Shown piece by piece: positions 39,000 to 48,806 of a DNA stretch of 64,000 bases. The first letter of the stretch is position 1. Each line of letters opens with the position of its first letter. The position numbers were made by a program, and so were the translations under genes. The stretch is from Pseudomonas putida NBRC 14164 (lineage in GTDB: Bacteria > Pseudomonadota > Gammaproteobacteria > Pseudomonadales > Pseudomonadaceae): contig NC_021505.1 in assembly GCF_000412675.1 (NCBI RefSeq), forward strand, positions 2,288,501 through 2,352,500, read 5' to 3'. The notes under the pieces were generated by a model. The model was not told the DNA's origin. It made no database searches and saw only the letters and a list, made by a program, of their open reading frames with translations.

Positions 39000-40319
39000 T
39001 CAGCTTTCCAGGCCGGCACGGCGCTGGCCCCAGTGCAGGTTGAGGTTGACGCCCGCGCTCAGCAGCGGCTCCGGCGGGTTGCGGTTGGGGCCTGCGGAGC
39101 CCAGCAGGAAGTCGATCAGCTCGTCGCGCTCGCCGCTCAGCCAGTCAGCCAGCAGGCTGCCGGTAGCGGTGCCACGGGTGATGCCAAGGCCGTTGCAGCA
39201 CAGCGCCGCATGCACGTTGGGTGCGAGGGTACCGAAGTGCGACAGGTGGTTGCGCGACAGGCACATCGAGCCACCCCAGGTGTATTCGAACGCCATGCCC
39301 GACAGCATCGGGAAGCGCCGCTCGAACGAATCGCGATGCTGGCGCCCGGCACGGGCGATGTGGCGTGGGTTGGCGCGGCCGTCGGCATTGAAGCTGAAGC
39401 TGTTGCGCACCAGCAGGCGCTGGTCCGGGGTGCGCCGCAGGGTGCTGCCGAACGGGTCTGCCGGGATGATGCCCCAGGTGTTCTTGCCGCCCAGGCGGGC
39501 TTGTTCGTCCTCGGTCAGCGGGCGGGTCATGCTGGCGTAAGTGAAGATCGGCAGCAGGCGGCCAGGCAGGAAGCCGAAGTACGAGGCGAAGGCATTGTTG
39601 GTCAGCAACAGCTGGTCGGCGACGACCTGGCCATTGGCGTGCTTGAGGGTGATGCGCCGGTCCTGCTCGATGTGGGTGATGGTGGTGCGTTCATGCAGGG
39701 TCACGTTGCCCGGCAGGCTGTCGGCCAGACCTTTGGCCAGGGCCGCCGGTTGCAGCAACTGGGTGCCCGGGGTGTACAGCGCCTTGCGGTAGAAGGTGGT
39801 GCCGAAGTGCTCGGGCAGGTCGCGGGCATCGATCATCTGGTAAGGCTGGCCGAGTTTTTCCAGGCCGCTGCGGTAGGCTTCGAGCACCGCCAGGCCTTTG
39901 TCTTCGACGGCCGCCTGGTACTTGCCGTCCGGGCGGATCTGGCAGTCGATGCCGTGCTGGTTGATCAATTCGCGCAAGATCGCCTGCGCGCGCAGGTTGA
40001 GTTTGAGGTTCATCCGCGCCGTGGGCAGGTCGCCGATGTAGTCGGCGGCGCCAATGTCGTGGGGCAGGTCGATGGCAAACCCGGAGTTGCGCCCCGAGGC
40101 GCCGAAGCCGACTTCCTGGGCGTCGACCAGGATCACTTCGTCGTCAGGGTGATGCAAGGCCAGTTGCCGCGCGGCGGCCAGGCCGGTGAAGCCCGCGCCA
40201 AGCACCACCCAGCGCGCCTCGCTCCGCCCCTGGTGCGCGGCGCGTGGCTGGCGCGGCGGGCTGAGGTGGAACCAGCCGCAACCGTTGTCGTCCGCGGGGG
40301 TAGAGGTGTTTCTGTACAT
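39000..40319 (-). CDS. FAD-dependent amino acid oxidoreductase (DAO family)
   Basis: A 439-residue flavoprotein. The FAD motif is VVLGAGFTGLAAARQLALH, with GASGRNSGFAIDLPH and a C-terminal CNGLGITRGTATG. The start is ATG 40319 (MYRNTSTP). It is of the DadA/glycine oxidase/gamma-glutamylputrescine oxidase group and a distant paralogue of the enzyme at 33365. It heads a run with the P5CR-like gene. The substrate is probably an N-substituted or cyclic amino acid, by inference from the partner. Confidence 0.86.
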   Translation of the reverse strand: MYRNTSTPADDNGCGWFHLSPPRQPRAAHQGRSEARWVVLGAGFTGLAAARQLALHHPDDEVILVDAQEVGFGASGRNSGFAIDLPHDIGAADYIGDLPTARMNLKLNLRAQAILRELINQHGIDCQIRPDGKYQAAVEDKGLAVLEAYRSGLEKLGQPYQMIDARDLPEHFGTTFYRKALYTPGTQLLQPAALAKGLADSLPGNVTLHERTTITHIEQDRRITLKHANGQVVADQLLLTNNAFASYFGFLPGRLLPIFTYASMTRPLTEDEQARLGGKNTWGIIPADPFGSTLRRTPDQRLLVRNSFSFNADGRANPRHIARAGRQHRDSFERRFPMLSGMAFEYTWGGSMCLSRNHLSHFGTLAPNVHAALCCNGLGITRGTATGSLLADWLSGERDELIDFLLGSAGPNRNPPEPLLSAGVNLNLHWGQRRAGLES

Positions 40320-40484
40320 GGTTTTTATCCGTGTTGTTTTCTCCACTATGGCATTGGCGGTTGGGCGGGGACTATGACGGGAGGGACGGGGAATGGGATG
40401 TTTTGGCTGAGGGCATTGACCGTTTCGGGTCGGGCGTGATTTGCTCGGGCTACAGATCATTCAAAGGAAATTGAAGGTCCCACC

Positions 40485-41111
40485 ATGCCCGACTACAAGC
40501 TGCATTGCTTCGCCGAATCCGGCAACGCCTACAAGGCTGCGCTGATGCTTGAACTCACGGGCCAGGACTGGCAGCCGGTGTTCGTCGACTTCTTTCATGG
40601 CCAGACCAGGGAACAAACCTGGCGTGACGAGGTGAACGAGCAGGGCGAGGTGCCGGTGCTGGAGCACGCCGGCAAGACCTTCACCCAGTCTGCGCTGATC
40701 CTGGAATACCTTGCCGAACAGACCGGCCAGTTCGGCCCGCGTGACGATGACGAAAAGCGCGAGATCTGGCGCTGGATGCTGTTCGACAACCACAAGTTCA
40801 CCAGCTATTACGCCGCGTTGCGCTTCCTGTTCTGCCTGAAGAACACCGGCGAAACGGACGTGACCCGGTTCCTGCGGGAGCGTGCCACGGCGGCTTACCG
40901 CATTGTCGACGCGCACCTGGCGAAGACGCCGTTCATGGTCGGCGGCCGGCTGACCATCGCCGACCTGTCGTTGGCAGGGTACGTGTTCATGCCGGAGGAC
41001 ACTGGCATTGCGTTGGCAGACTTCACCCATATAGAGGCGTGGAAGGCGCGAATCCAGGGGCTGCCAGGGTGGAAGCACCCTTATGAGCTGATGCCGCGCA
41101 CGGCATCCTGA
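40485..41111 (+). CDS. Glutathione S-transferase family protein
   Basis: A 208-residue soluble protein with an N-terminal thioredoxin-like domain (YKLHCFAESGNAYKAALML, then EVPVLEHAGKTFTQSALIL with the cis-Pro and Ser that bind glutathione) and an all-helical C-terminal domain (LAKTPFMVGGRLTIADLSL). The fold and residues fit a cytosolic GST; substrate not shown. AAGG precedes the ATG. It stands alone and divergent from the FAD oxidase gene. Confidence 0.92.
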   Translation: MPDYKLHCFAESGNAYKAALMLELTGQDWQPVFVDFFHGQTREQTWRDEVNEQGEVPVLEHAGKTFTQSALILEYLAEQTGQFGPRDDDEKREIWRWMLFDNHKFTSYYAALRFLFCLKNTGETDVTRFLRERATAAYRIVDAHLAKTPFMVGGRLTIADLSLAGYVFMPEDTGIALADFTHIEAWKARIQGLPGWKHPYELMPRTAS

Positions 41112-41112
41112 C

Positions 41113-41210
41113 CCATTCGCGGGCACGCCCGCTCCCACAGTTACTGCATAAGCTTTAAGCTTGCGCTGTCCCTGTGGGAGCGGCTTTAGCCGCGAAAGGG
41201 CCAGCTCAGG
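41113..41210. repeat. Paired REP element
   Basis: Inverted REP units, the second with a GCGGCTTTAGCCGC variant core, lie between the convergent GST and sfnR genes. Confidence 0.8.
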
Positions 41211-41221
41211 CACTACAAGCC

Positions 41222-42322
<1,101 letters not shown>

Positions 42323-42331
42323 GGGCAGTCC

Positions 42332-43519
42332 TCAGGAGTAGAAGGATGGGGCAGGGCGTTTGTCGTTGAGGGCCCACTCGCCGAGTTCGTGAATGCGGTA
42401 GTCCACCGGGTCGTGCAGGGTTTGCGTGCGCAGGTTGCGCCAGTGCCGGTCGAAGCGCAGCGAGGCATGGGTGGCACGGGCACCGGTGACTTCGAACAGG
42501 CGGTTGCAGATGTCCAGGCCGTGGCGGCTGGCGGCGACCTTGGCGGTGCCGATGGCCAGGGCCAGGTCGCCGCGCTCCTCGGCGGTGAGCGCGTGTTCCT
42601 TGGCCCAGGCGGCGTCCATTTGGCGCGCGGCCCTTTCGATCAGCAGGCGCACGCTTTCCAGGCCGACCCAGAACTCGCCGTAATGGCGCAGCACGTAAGG
42701 GTCTTCGGCACTGCTGGCGGCGCTGGAGCGGAACCACGGCCGGCTTTCTTTCAGCGTGTACTGGCGGGCTTCGTCGAAGGCGCCCTCGGCAATGCCGAGG
42801 AACAGGTTGGCGAAGTGCAGCTGGGCAATCAGCGGCCGCAGGGCAGCAAACGGCGTGCTCAGGGGGCCCGGGTCGAGCAGCAGTTCATTGTGCTCGACCC
42901 GCACCCGCTCGAACGTGGCGCTGCCACTGTCGGTCTGGCGCTGGCCGATGTTGTTCCAGTCGCGGTGCAGGCTGATGCCGGTGCGGCCGCTGGGAATGGC
43001 GGCGATCAGCAGTTTGCCGCCGGCACGTTCGTCCACCGCCGAGGCGATCAGCATTTCCGAGTCGCTGGCGCCGGAGCAGAAGCTTTTCTTGCCAGAAAAC
43101 TCGCACCAGCCGTCGAAGTGCTTGACCACCGTGCGCGTGTCCAGCGGGTTCAGGGCATTACCCCAAAACCACTGTTTGCGGGCGGTCTGTTCAAACCACG
43201 GCTGCCACTGGTCCGGGCGTGAGAACAGGCGCACGGTCGCCAGCATCAGGTGGTGAAAGCCGAATACATGGGCAATGGAGCTGTCGACCCGGGCGAACTC
43301 GCGCACCACCGCGAAGGTGTCGTGCCAGTTGGCGCCCTGGCCGCCGAAGGCCTGCGGGATTACCAGCGACAGCAGGCCGCTGCCACGCAGGGCATCGCGC
43401 TCGGCTTTTGGCGTGCCGCCGCGCTCGTCGCGCTCGACGGCGGTCTGGGCAAACTGCCCGGCCAGTTCTCGGGCGATGGCCAGGGCCGGGCGCAGGGGGG
43501 CATTTACCGGTGCATTCAT
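42332..43519 (-). CDS. sfnC: DszC-like flavin-dependent monooxygenase SfnC
   Basis: A 395-residue protein of the acyl-CoA dehydrogenase fold, in the branch of DszC, SfnB and SfnC that use reduced flavin and oxygen rather than acyl-CoA. Seen: an N-terminal helical domain, GSGLLSLVIPQAFGGQGANW, WGNALNP, SGKKSFCSGASDS (beta domain), and DWNNIGQRQTDSGSATF. It is predicted to oxygenate an organosulfur compound with reduced FMN from SfnE. It is flanked by sfnE (9 bases) and sfnR (9 bases) in one operon. Confidence 0.87.
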   Translation of the reverse strand: MNAPVNAPLRPALAIARELAGQFAQTAVERDERGGTPKAERDALRGSGLLSLVIPQAFGGQGANWHDTFAVVREFARVDSSIAHVFGFHHLMLATVRLFSRPDQWQPWFEQTARKQWFWGNALNPLDTRTVVKHFDGWCEFSGKKSFCSGASDSEMLIASAVDERAGGKLLIAAIPSGRTGISLHRDWNNIGQRQTDSGSATFERVRVEHNELLLDPGPLSTPFAALRPLIAQLHFANLFLGIAEGAFDEARQYTLKESRPWFRSSAASSAEDPYVLRHYGEFWVGLESVRLLIERAARQMDAAWAKEHALTAEERGDLALAIGTAKVAASRHGLDICNRLFEVTGARATHASLRFDRHWRNLRTQTLHDPVDYRIHELGEWALNDKRPAPSFYS

Positions 43520-43528
43520 GGCCGCTCC

Positions 43529-44089
43529 TCAGGCGCTTTTACGCAATGCGTGGTGGGCGCCGAACAGCGGCACGGCTCGTTCGGCGGCCAGGCGGATACG
43601 GGCGGCGAGGGCATCGCTGGACACCTGGTAGTCGGCCAGTTCCGCCTGACTGGCGAACACGCCGATGGGCAGGGTCAGGGCCTGCAGGAAGCTGAACAGC
43701 GGACGCAGCTGGTGGTCGAGCACCAGTGCATGGCGTTCACTGCCACCGGTGGCGGCAAGCAGTACCGGGGTGTCGACCAGGGCGTCCTGGCCGATCAGGT
43801 CGAACAGGTGCTTGAAGTGGCCGGTGAAGCTGCCGCGGTACACGGGGGTGGTCACCACCAGCAGGTCGGCCTTTTCCACCAGGCGCAGCTGCTGTTCGAC
43901 GGTCTCGGGCAGTTCGCTGCGCCACAGGGCACTGCCCAGCGGGCGGGCGATGTCGCCCAGTTCGATCAGGTGCGGCTTTATGTGCAGGTGCTCGCCCAGT
44001 TCGGCGAGGATCGCCTCGGTCAGGGCCAGGGTGCGCGAAGGGCGGGAAGTACCGCCGGACAGGGCTACGACGTTCAGTGGGGTGCTCAT
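43529..44089 (-). CDS. sfnE: NAD(P)H-dependent FMN reductase SfnE (MsuE-like)
   Basis: A 186-residue flavin reductase. LNVVALSGGTSRPSRTLALTE-type start (flavodoxin-like phosphate loop), VVTTPVYRGSFTGHFKHLFDL and the final LLAATGGSERHALVLDHQLRPL are typical of MsuE/SsuE proteins. It should supply FMNH2 to SfnC. GGAG lies before ATG 44089. It opens the sfnECR operon, whose upstream region is unusually AT-rich. The symbol rests on gene order with sfnC and sfnR. Confidence 0.87.
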   Translation of the reverse strand: MSTPLNVVALSGGTSRPSRTLALTEAILAELGEHLHIKPHLIELGDIARPLGSALWRSELPETVEQQLRLVEKADLLVVTTPVYRGSFTGHFKHLFDLIGQDALVDTPVLLAATGGSERHALVLDHQLRPLFSFLQALTLPIGVFASQAELADYQVSSDALAARIRLAAERAVPLFGAHHALRKSA

Positions 44090-44339
44090 GGGCAGGTCTC
44101 CGGTTCTGGTTGAGCGGGACTTTGCTTGAGCAATCGTCGTGCCGAATTAGAAAAATACATATAAATCAACAAGTTAACAGCCTAAAAGAGCGTGCTGCTG
44201 TTGCCGGACGGGTGTTTCGTGTTGATCGGTTGTTGCGCTGCCAACAGTTGGCCAAGTGTTGGCGGCTGTGCAGTGGGGAAAGTTATAGAGGATTATTCTC
44301 TAGTAAAAAAAGAATAAGAATTTATATTGTTATTCCATT
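44090..44339. other. AT-rich gap upstream of sfnE
   Basis: This 250-base gap has two markedly AT-rich stretches (44140-44185 and about 44280-44345) in a GC-rich genome. It must hold the sfnECR promoter, expected to respond to sulfate starvation through CysB, but I could not identify a definite CysB site. The TetR gene at 44340 ends here. AT-rich DNA of this kind is a preferred target of MvaT/Tur proteins. Confidence 0.4.
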
Positions 44340-44930
44340 TTATTGTGGTACTGCTGTTTTGCCAGTACCGACGATGCCCTGCACGAAGGTCACCAGTTGC
44401 TCCCTGGCCGTCATTACCTTCCCCCATTGCGCCTGCCCGCACAGCAAGCCCATCACTGCATGGGCAATCGACCGCGCGCGCGGTGTCGTCAGGCCGCACT
44501 CGGCGGCGACGATGTCGCTGAGTAGCCCGATGTATTCAGCTTTCAACTGTTCAACTTGCAACAGTTGGTCCTCGTTCAGGTTCATGGCCTCCCGCATCAG
44601 CAACACCAGCTTGTCCGGGTTGGCCTGGCTGTAAGTCACAAAGGCCTGCACAAAACAGGGCAAACGTTCACTGGTCGCTCCGGCGCCTTTGAGGCATTGT
44701 CGGGTTTCGTACAGCAGGTCGGTCAGGCTCGACTCGATCAGCTCGAACAGCAGGCCCTGTTTGCTCTCGATATGGTGATACAGCGAGCCGGCGCGCAGGC
44801 CCAGGTGGCTGGCCAGGTCACGCAGGCCGATGGCTTGGTAGCCATGGCTGGCAAACAGCGCGGTAGCCGCGTCCAGCAAGCGGTCCCGGGCGTGTGGGGT
44901 GGGTACGGGCGAAAGGCTGGAAGCGGGCAT
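44340..44930 (-). CDS. TetR-family regulator of the catabolic island
   Basis: A 196-residue regulator; HTH at about residues 15-60 (LFASHGYQAIGLRDLASHLG, then RAGSLYHHIESKQGLLFELI). ATG 44930 follows an AGGTG site. It is divergent from the SDR operon across 84 bases that contain the dyad TGTAAG-N11-CTTACG. The dyad spacing (23 bp in all) suits TetR dimers, and the same block precedes the hydantoinase genes, so this protein is the leading candidate to bind both. Confidence 0.88.
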   Translation of the reverse strand: MPASSLSPVPTPHARDRLLDAATALFASHGYQAIGLRDLASHLGLRAGSLYHHIESKQGLLFELIESSLTDLLYETRQCLKGAGATSERLPCFVQAFVTYSQANPDKLVLLMREAMNLNEDQLLQVEQLKAEYIGLLSDIVAAECGLTTPRARSIAHAVMGLLCGQAQWGKVMTAREQLVTFVQGIVGTGKTAVPQ

Positions 44931-44956
44931 GGCAGCACCTGTCGGCGAATTGATGT

Positions 44957-44995
44957 TTGACCAAATGTAAGACAACAGGCATCTTACGTAAAGAC
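44957..44995 (+). promoter_or_regulatory. Promoter/operator block of the SDR operon
   Basis: A -35 TTGACC (44957-44962), 17-base spacer and -10-like CATCTT (44980-44985) contain the dyad TGTAAG-N11-CTTACG (44966-44988). The 39-base block matches the one at 46621-46659 at 31 positions. The embedded TGTAAGACA is itself a small palindrome like FCD-type GntR sites, so TetR (44340) or GntR (57262) could bind. Confidence 0.6.
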
Positions 44996-45014
44996 TCAAT
45001 CGCGGAGGTGTTTT

Positions 45015-45764
45015 GTGGATAATCAAACGGTGGTGATCGTAGGTGGTGCCTCGGGTCTGGGCCTGGAAACAGCCCGACTGATGGTCAAGCGTGGGGCTGG
45101 CAAAATCGGCCTGATCGACCGCAACGAGCAATTGTTGGTACAAGCTGCAGAAGAGCTGCGCGGGCAGGGCGTGGAGGTGGCAATCGCAGTCGGTGACATT
45201 GCCCGCAAGGACACCGCCCACGCAGCCTTTGTCCAGATCGTCGAAGGTCTGGGGCGGGTGCATTGCCTGGTCAACAGCGCGGCCATCTACCCGCGCCAGG
45301 ACATCTTCGAGATCACCGACGATGAGTGGGACCTGGAAAACGCCGTCAACATCAAGGGCACCTACCACATGATGGTCGCGGCGGTGCGCCACATGCAGCA
45401 GTACGTGGCAGCCCCGGAGGTGACCGGGCGCATCGTCAACGTCACCTCGGTTGATGCCTTCAAGGCCCACCCGCAAAACGCCCACTATGCGGCGACCAAG
45501 GCTGCGGTGGTAAGCCTGACCAAATCGTTCGCCCAGGCCTGTGCCAAGGACCAGATCCTGGTCAACTCGGTGGCGCCGGCCGGTTTTGCCACCGAGCGCG
45601 CCAAGCAGTTGGGCTTCCTTGGCGAACTGGCCGCCGCCAACCCGCTGGGCCGCGCGGCGGAGCCGGCAGAAATCGCCGAGTGGATCGTGATGATGGGCAG
45701 TAGCCGCAACAGCTATGCCACGGGGGAAAACGTGATTGTCAGCGGGGGTTACATCTATGCCTGA
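45015..45764 (+). CDS. Short-chain dehydrogenase/reductase
   Basis: A 249-residue classical SDR. Nucleotide motif [22 protein letters not shown], active-site Ser in NVTSVDAF and YAATK (Tyr-x-x-x-Lys). The Asp after the second strand (LIDRN) suggests NAD preference. It starts at GTG 45015 after GGAGG. The stop overlaps the next SDR. Probably oxidises a hydroxyl group of the island's substrate or an intermediate; target unknown. Confidence 0.88.
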   Translation: MDNQTVVIVGGASGLGLETARLMVKRGAGKIGLIDRNEQLLVQAAEELRGQGVEVAIAVGDIARKDTAHAAFVQIVEGLGRVHCLVNSAAIYPRQDIFEITDDEWDLENAVNIKGTYHMMVAAVRHMQQYVAAPEVTGRIVNVTSVDAFKAHPQNAHYAATKAAVVSLTKSFAQACAKDQILVNSVAPAGFATERAKQLGFLGELAAANPLGRAAEPAEIAEWIVMMGSSRNSYATGENVIVSGGYIYA

Positions 45765-46512
45765 AGTCGCATTCCCCGAGGGCTACCAGCGCGCGCTGGT
45801 CACCGGGGCTACCAGCGGTATCGGCAAGGCCATCGTGCTGGCGCTGCGTGACGCCGGCCTGCAGGTGATTGCCGTGGGGCGCAGCCCGCAGGCGCTGGCG
45901 GAGCTTGCTGGCGAGCCAGGTGTGACAACCTTGCAGGCGGATGTGCGCGACTACCGGTCGCTGGCTGCCGCGCTGGACGGGCAGGCGGTGGATGTGCTGG
46001 TCAACAATGCGGGCATTCTGTCTACCCGTGCGGCGTTCCAGGACATCGACGAAGCCGAAATCGACAATATGCTCGACATCAACCTCAAGGCGCCGCTGCA
46101 CCTGGCGCGCCAGGTGTTGCCGGGCATGGTCGGGCGGGGCAGGGGGCATCTGTTTTTCATCGGTTCCAGTGCTGGCCGTGCGCCGCACCCTGGTGCGGCG
46201 GTGTACGGGGCGTCCAAGGCCGGCGTCAGCCTGTTCTGCGATGCCTTGCGCTGTGACCTTCTGGGCAGCGGGGTGCGGGTGACCGAAATTGCCCCGGGCA
46301 GGGTGCAGACCCAGCTGTACAAGGCAGCGATGGGCATGCAGGCAGCGGGTAGCGAGCTGTATGACGGCTACGAGTCGATCCAGCCGGAAGACATCGCACA
46401 GCTGCTGCTGGCGGCGCTGAAGATGCCCCGGCAGGTGGATGTGTCGCGGCTGGAAGTGTTCCCCACGGCGCAGGCGGTGGGTGGCGGGCGGATGGTCAAG
46501 ACTGCGGGTTGA
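45757..46512 (+). CDS. Short-chain dehydrogenase/reductase
   Basis: A 251-residue SDR. Nucleotide motif [19 protein letters not shown], Ser in [10 protein letters not shown] and YGASK. It is overlapped by the preceding SDR gene by eight bases, so the two are translationally coupled and may form consecutive steps or one heteromeric enzyme. VAVGRS after the second strand suggests NADP use, unlike its neighbour. Substrate unknown. Confidence 0.88.
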   Translation: MPEVAFPEGYQRALVTGATSGIGKAIVLALRDAGLQVIAVGRSPQALAELAGEPGVTTLQADVRDYRSLAAALDGQAVDVLVNNAGILSTRAAFQDIDEAEIDNMLDINLKAPLHLARQVLPGMVGRGRGHLFFIGSSAGRAPHPGAAVYGASKAGVSLFCDALRCDLLGSGVRVTEIAPGRVQTQLYKAAMGMQAAGSELYDGYESIQPEDIAQLLLAALKMPRQVDVSRLEVFPTAQAVGGGRMVKTAG

Positions 46513-46524
46513 TCTAGCAGTTGT

Positions 46525-46594
46525 GTTGCCTGTGCCGGTCTCTTCGCGGCGGTTCGACCCCTCAATGAACCGCTCCCGCAGAAGCCGGCATAGG
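46525..46594. repeat. Degenerate REP unit
   Basis: A single, partly decayed REP-like palindrome (TTCGCGGCGGTTC ... GAACCGCTCCCGCAG) lies after the second SDR gene and before the hydantoinase promoter. Confidence 0.55.
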
Positions 46595-46620
46595 AAGGCA
46601 AGATTCGAGTAAAGAGATGC

Positions 46621-46659
46621 TTGACCACCTGTAAGACAACATATAACTTACATGAAGAC
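46621..46659 (+). promoter_or_regulatory. Promoter/operator block of the hydantoinase operon
   Basis: A -35 TTGACC (46621-46626), 17-base spacer and -10 TAACTT (46644-46649) with the dyad TGTAAG-N11-CTTACA (46630-46652). It matches the block before the SDR operon at 31 of 39 positions, indicating a common regulator. Confidence 0.65.
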
Positions 46660-46701
46660 CGTTTCAGCCGGTCGAGAAAACTACAAAGCACTGCAGGGGA
46701 T

Positions 46702-48783
46702 ATGACGATGACTGCGACATCATGCCGGGTCGGCGTGGACATAGGCGGGACCTTCACAGATATCGCGCTGGACGTGAACGGCGTGCTGCATTCGACCAAG
46801 ATCCTGACCGACTATGAGCTGCCCGAGCGGGCCATCCTCACCGGCGTGCGCCAGGTGGTGGAGCAGGCAGGCCTGGCGCTGTCGGACATTGATCAGTTGA
46901 TCCACGGTACCACCCTGGCCACCAACGCCCTGATCGAGCGCCGTGGCGCACGCACAGCCTTCATCACCACCGAAGGCTTGCGCGACACCTTGGAAATGCG
47001 CACCGAGAACCGCTTCGAGCAGTACGACATCAACATCGTCCTGCCGCCGCCGCTGATCGACCGCGAACACCGCTACACCCTGCGTGAACGCCTGAATGTC
47101 AAAGGCCAAGTGCTGATTGCCCCAGCGCAGGCCGAAATCGATGCCCTGGTCGAGCGCATCGCCGAAGGCAACTACCAGAGCGTCGCCATCGGCTTCATTC
47201 ACAGCTACGTCAACGGCGCCCACGAGCGCCAGCTGCGCGATGCCCTGCAGGCGCGCCTGCCGCAGCTGTCGATTTCCATCTCCAGTGAAGTCTCGCCGCA
47301 GATGCGCGAGTTCGAGCGCTTCAATACCGTGTGCGCCAATGCCTACGTCAAGCCGCTGATCAAATCCTACCTGGACCGCCTGGTGGTTACCCTCAAGCAA
47401 GAGGGCGCCGATTGCCCGGTGTTCATGATTCACTCCGGCGGCGGCATCATCTCGGTGCAGAGCGCAGCCGAGTTCCCGGTGCGCCTGGTGGAGTCCGGCC
47501 CGGCCGGTGGTGCTATCTTTGCTGCCGACATCGCCCGCCGTTACCAGCTGGAGAACGTGCTGTCGTTCGACATGGGCGGCACCACCGCAAAAATCTGCCT
47601 GATCGAAGACCAGGTGCCGAAAACCGCGAAAACCTTCGAAGTTGCACGTACCTACCGCTTCAAGAAGGGCAGCGGCATGCCGATTTCCATCCCGGTGGTG
47701 GAAATGGTCGAAATCGGCGCGGGTGGCGGTTCCATCGCCAGCATCGACAGCATGCGCCAGATTCGCGTGGGCCCGCACAGCGCGGCTTCCGAGCCTGGCC
47801 CGGCCTGCTATGACCGTGGCGGCCTGGAACCGACCATCACCGACGCCAACCTGCTGCTTGGTCGCCTGGATGCCGACAACTTCGCCGGTGGCGCGCTACG
47901 CCTGTCCCGAGACAACGCCGCCAACGCCATGGCCCGGGTGATCGGCCAGCCGCTGGGCATGCAGGCCGACACAGCAGCGTTCGGTGTGTGCGAAGTGGTC
48001 GACGAGAATATGGCCAACGCGGGCCGTGTGCACGCGGTGGAAAGCGGCAAAGACATCGCCGACTACACCATGATCACCTTTGGTGGTGGAGGCCCGCTAC
48101 ACGCTGCGCGGCTGTGCGAAAAAATGGGCGTGGCGCGTTTCATCGTCCCGGCCGGTGCCGGGGTGGGCTCGGCCATTGGCTTCCTGCGTGCGCCGTTCGG
48201 CTATGAGGCCGTACGCAGCGCCTTCGTGCGCCTGTCCGAGTTCGAGGCCGCGCAAGTCAACGGCCTGATCGACGAGATGAAAGCCGAGTCGCTGGGCTTC
48301 CTGCGCCAGGGCATGCCGGAAGGCGAGCCGGAAATGGATTGCACCGCATTCATGCGCTATGTCGGCCAGGGCTGGGAAATCCCCGTTGCGCTGCCTTTCA
48401 AAGCCTTCAGCGCTGCCGACACGGTGGAGTTCAAGGCGCGCTTCGAAGAAGCCTACACCCGCTTCTTCGGCCGCCCCATCGAAGGGCCGGACATCGAGAT
48501 CGTCAGCTGGTCGGTCCGGGCCAGTTCGCCGCTGCCGCCGGTGGCACGCATCGAAGAAGTGGGCGCTGCCTACCGCGCCCACGAAGTCACGCGGCGCCAG
48601 GTGTTCGACGTGGCCGCTGGCGGTTTCGTCGAAGCCAGCATCTACCCACGCGAAGACCTGCAGGTCGGTGCCCGTATGGACGGCCCGGCGATCATCGTCG
48701 AGCGCGAAACTTCGACCTTCGTCACCTCCAACTTCACCGCCACGGTCCAGCCAGACGGCTGCCTGCTGGTCGTGCGCCGCTAA
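46702..48783 (+). CDS. hyuA: Hydantoinase/oxoprolinase family protein, subunit A
   Basis: A 693-residue HyuA-type ATPase subunit. The actin-like phosphate loop is GVDIGGTFTDIALD; NALIERRGARTAFITTEG, SVAIGFIHSYVNGAHE and FDMGGTTAKICLIED are hallmarks. With HyuB it forms ATP-dependent enzymes that open hydantoins, 5-oxoproline or lactams; relatives also carboxylate ketones. ATG 46702 follows AGGGGA. Its own promoter lies at 46621. The substrate is not deducible, but the following aminotransferase suits release of an amino acid. Symbol is the family name. Confidence 0.88.
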   Translation: MTMTATSCRVGVDIGGTFTDIALDVNGVLHSTKILTDYELPERAILTGVRQVVEQAGLALSDIDQLIHGTTLATNALIERRGARTAFITTEGLRDTLEMRTENRFEQYDINIVLPPPLIDREHRYTLRERLNVKGQVLIAPAQAEIDALVERIAEGNYQSVAIGFIHSYVNGAHERQLRDALQARLPQLSISISSEVSPQMREFERFNTVCANAYVKPLIKSYLDRLVVTLKQEGADCPVFMIHSGGGIISVQSAAEFPVRLVESGPAGGAIFAADIARRYQLENVLSFDMGGTTAKICLIEDQVPKTAKTFEVARTYRFKKGSGMPISIPVVEMVEIGAGGGSIASIDSMRQIRVGPHSAASEPGPACYDRGGLEPTITDANLLLGRLDADNFAGGALRLSRDNAANAMARVIGQPLGMQADTAAFGVCEVVDENMANAGRVHAVESGKDIADYTMITFGGGGPLHAARLCEKMGVARFIVPAGAGVGSAIGFLRAPFGYEAVRSAFVRLSEFEAAQVNGLIDEMKAESLGFLRQGMPEGEPEMDCTAFMRYVGQGWEIPVALPFKAFSAADTVEFKARFEEAYTRFFGRPIEGPDIEIVSWSVRASSPLPPVARIEEVGAAYRAHEVTRRQVFDVAAGGFVEASIYPREDLQVGARMDGPAIIVERETSTFVTSNFTATVQPDGCLLVVRR

Positions 48784-48806
48784 CGCCTGATTCGGAATCC
48801 AGAACC

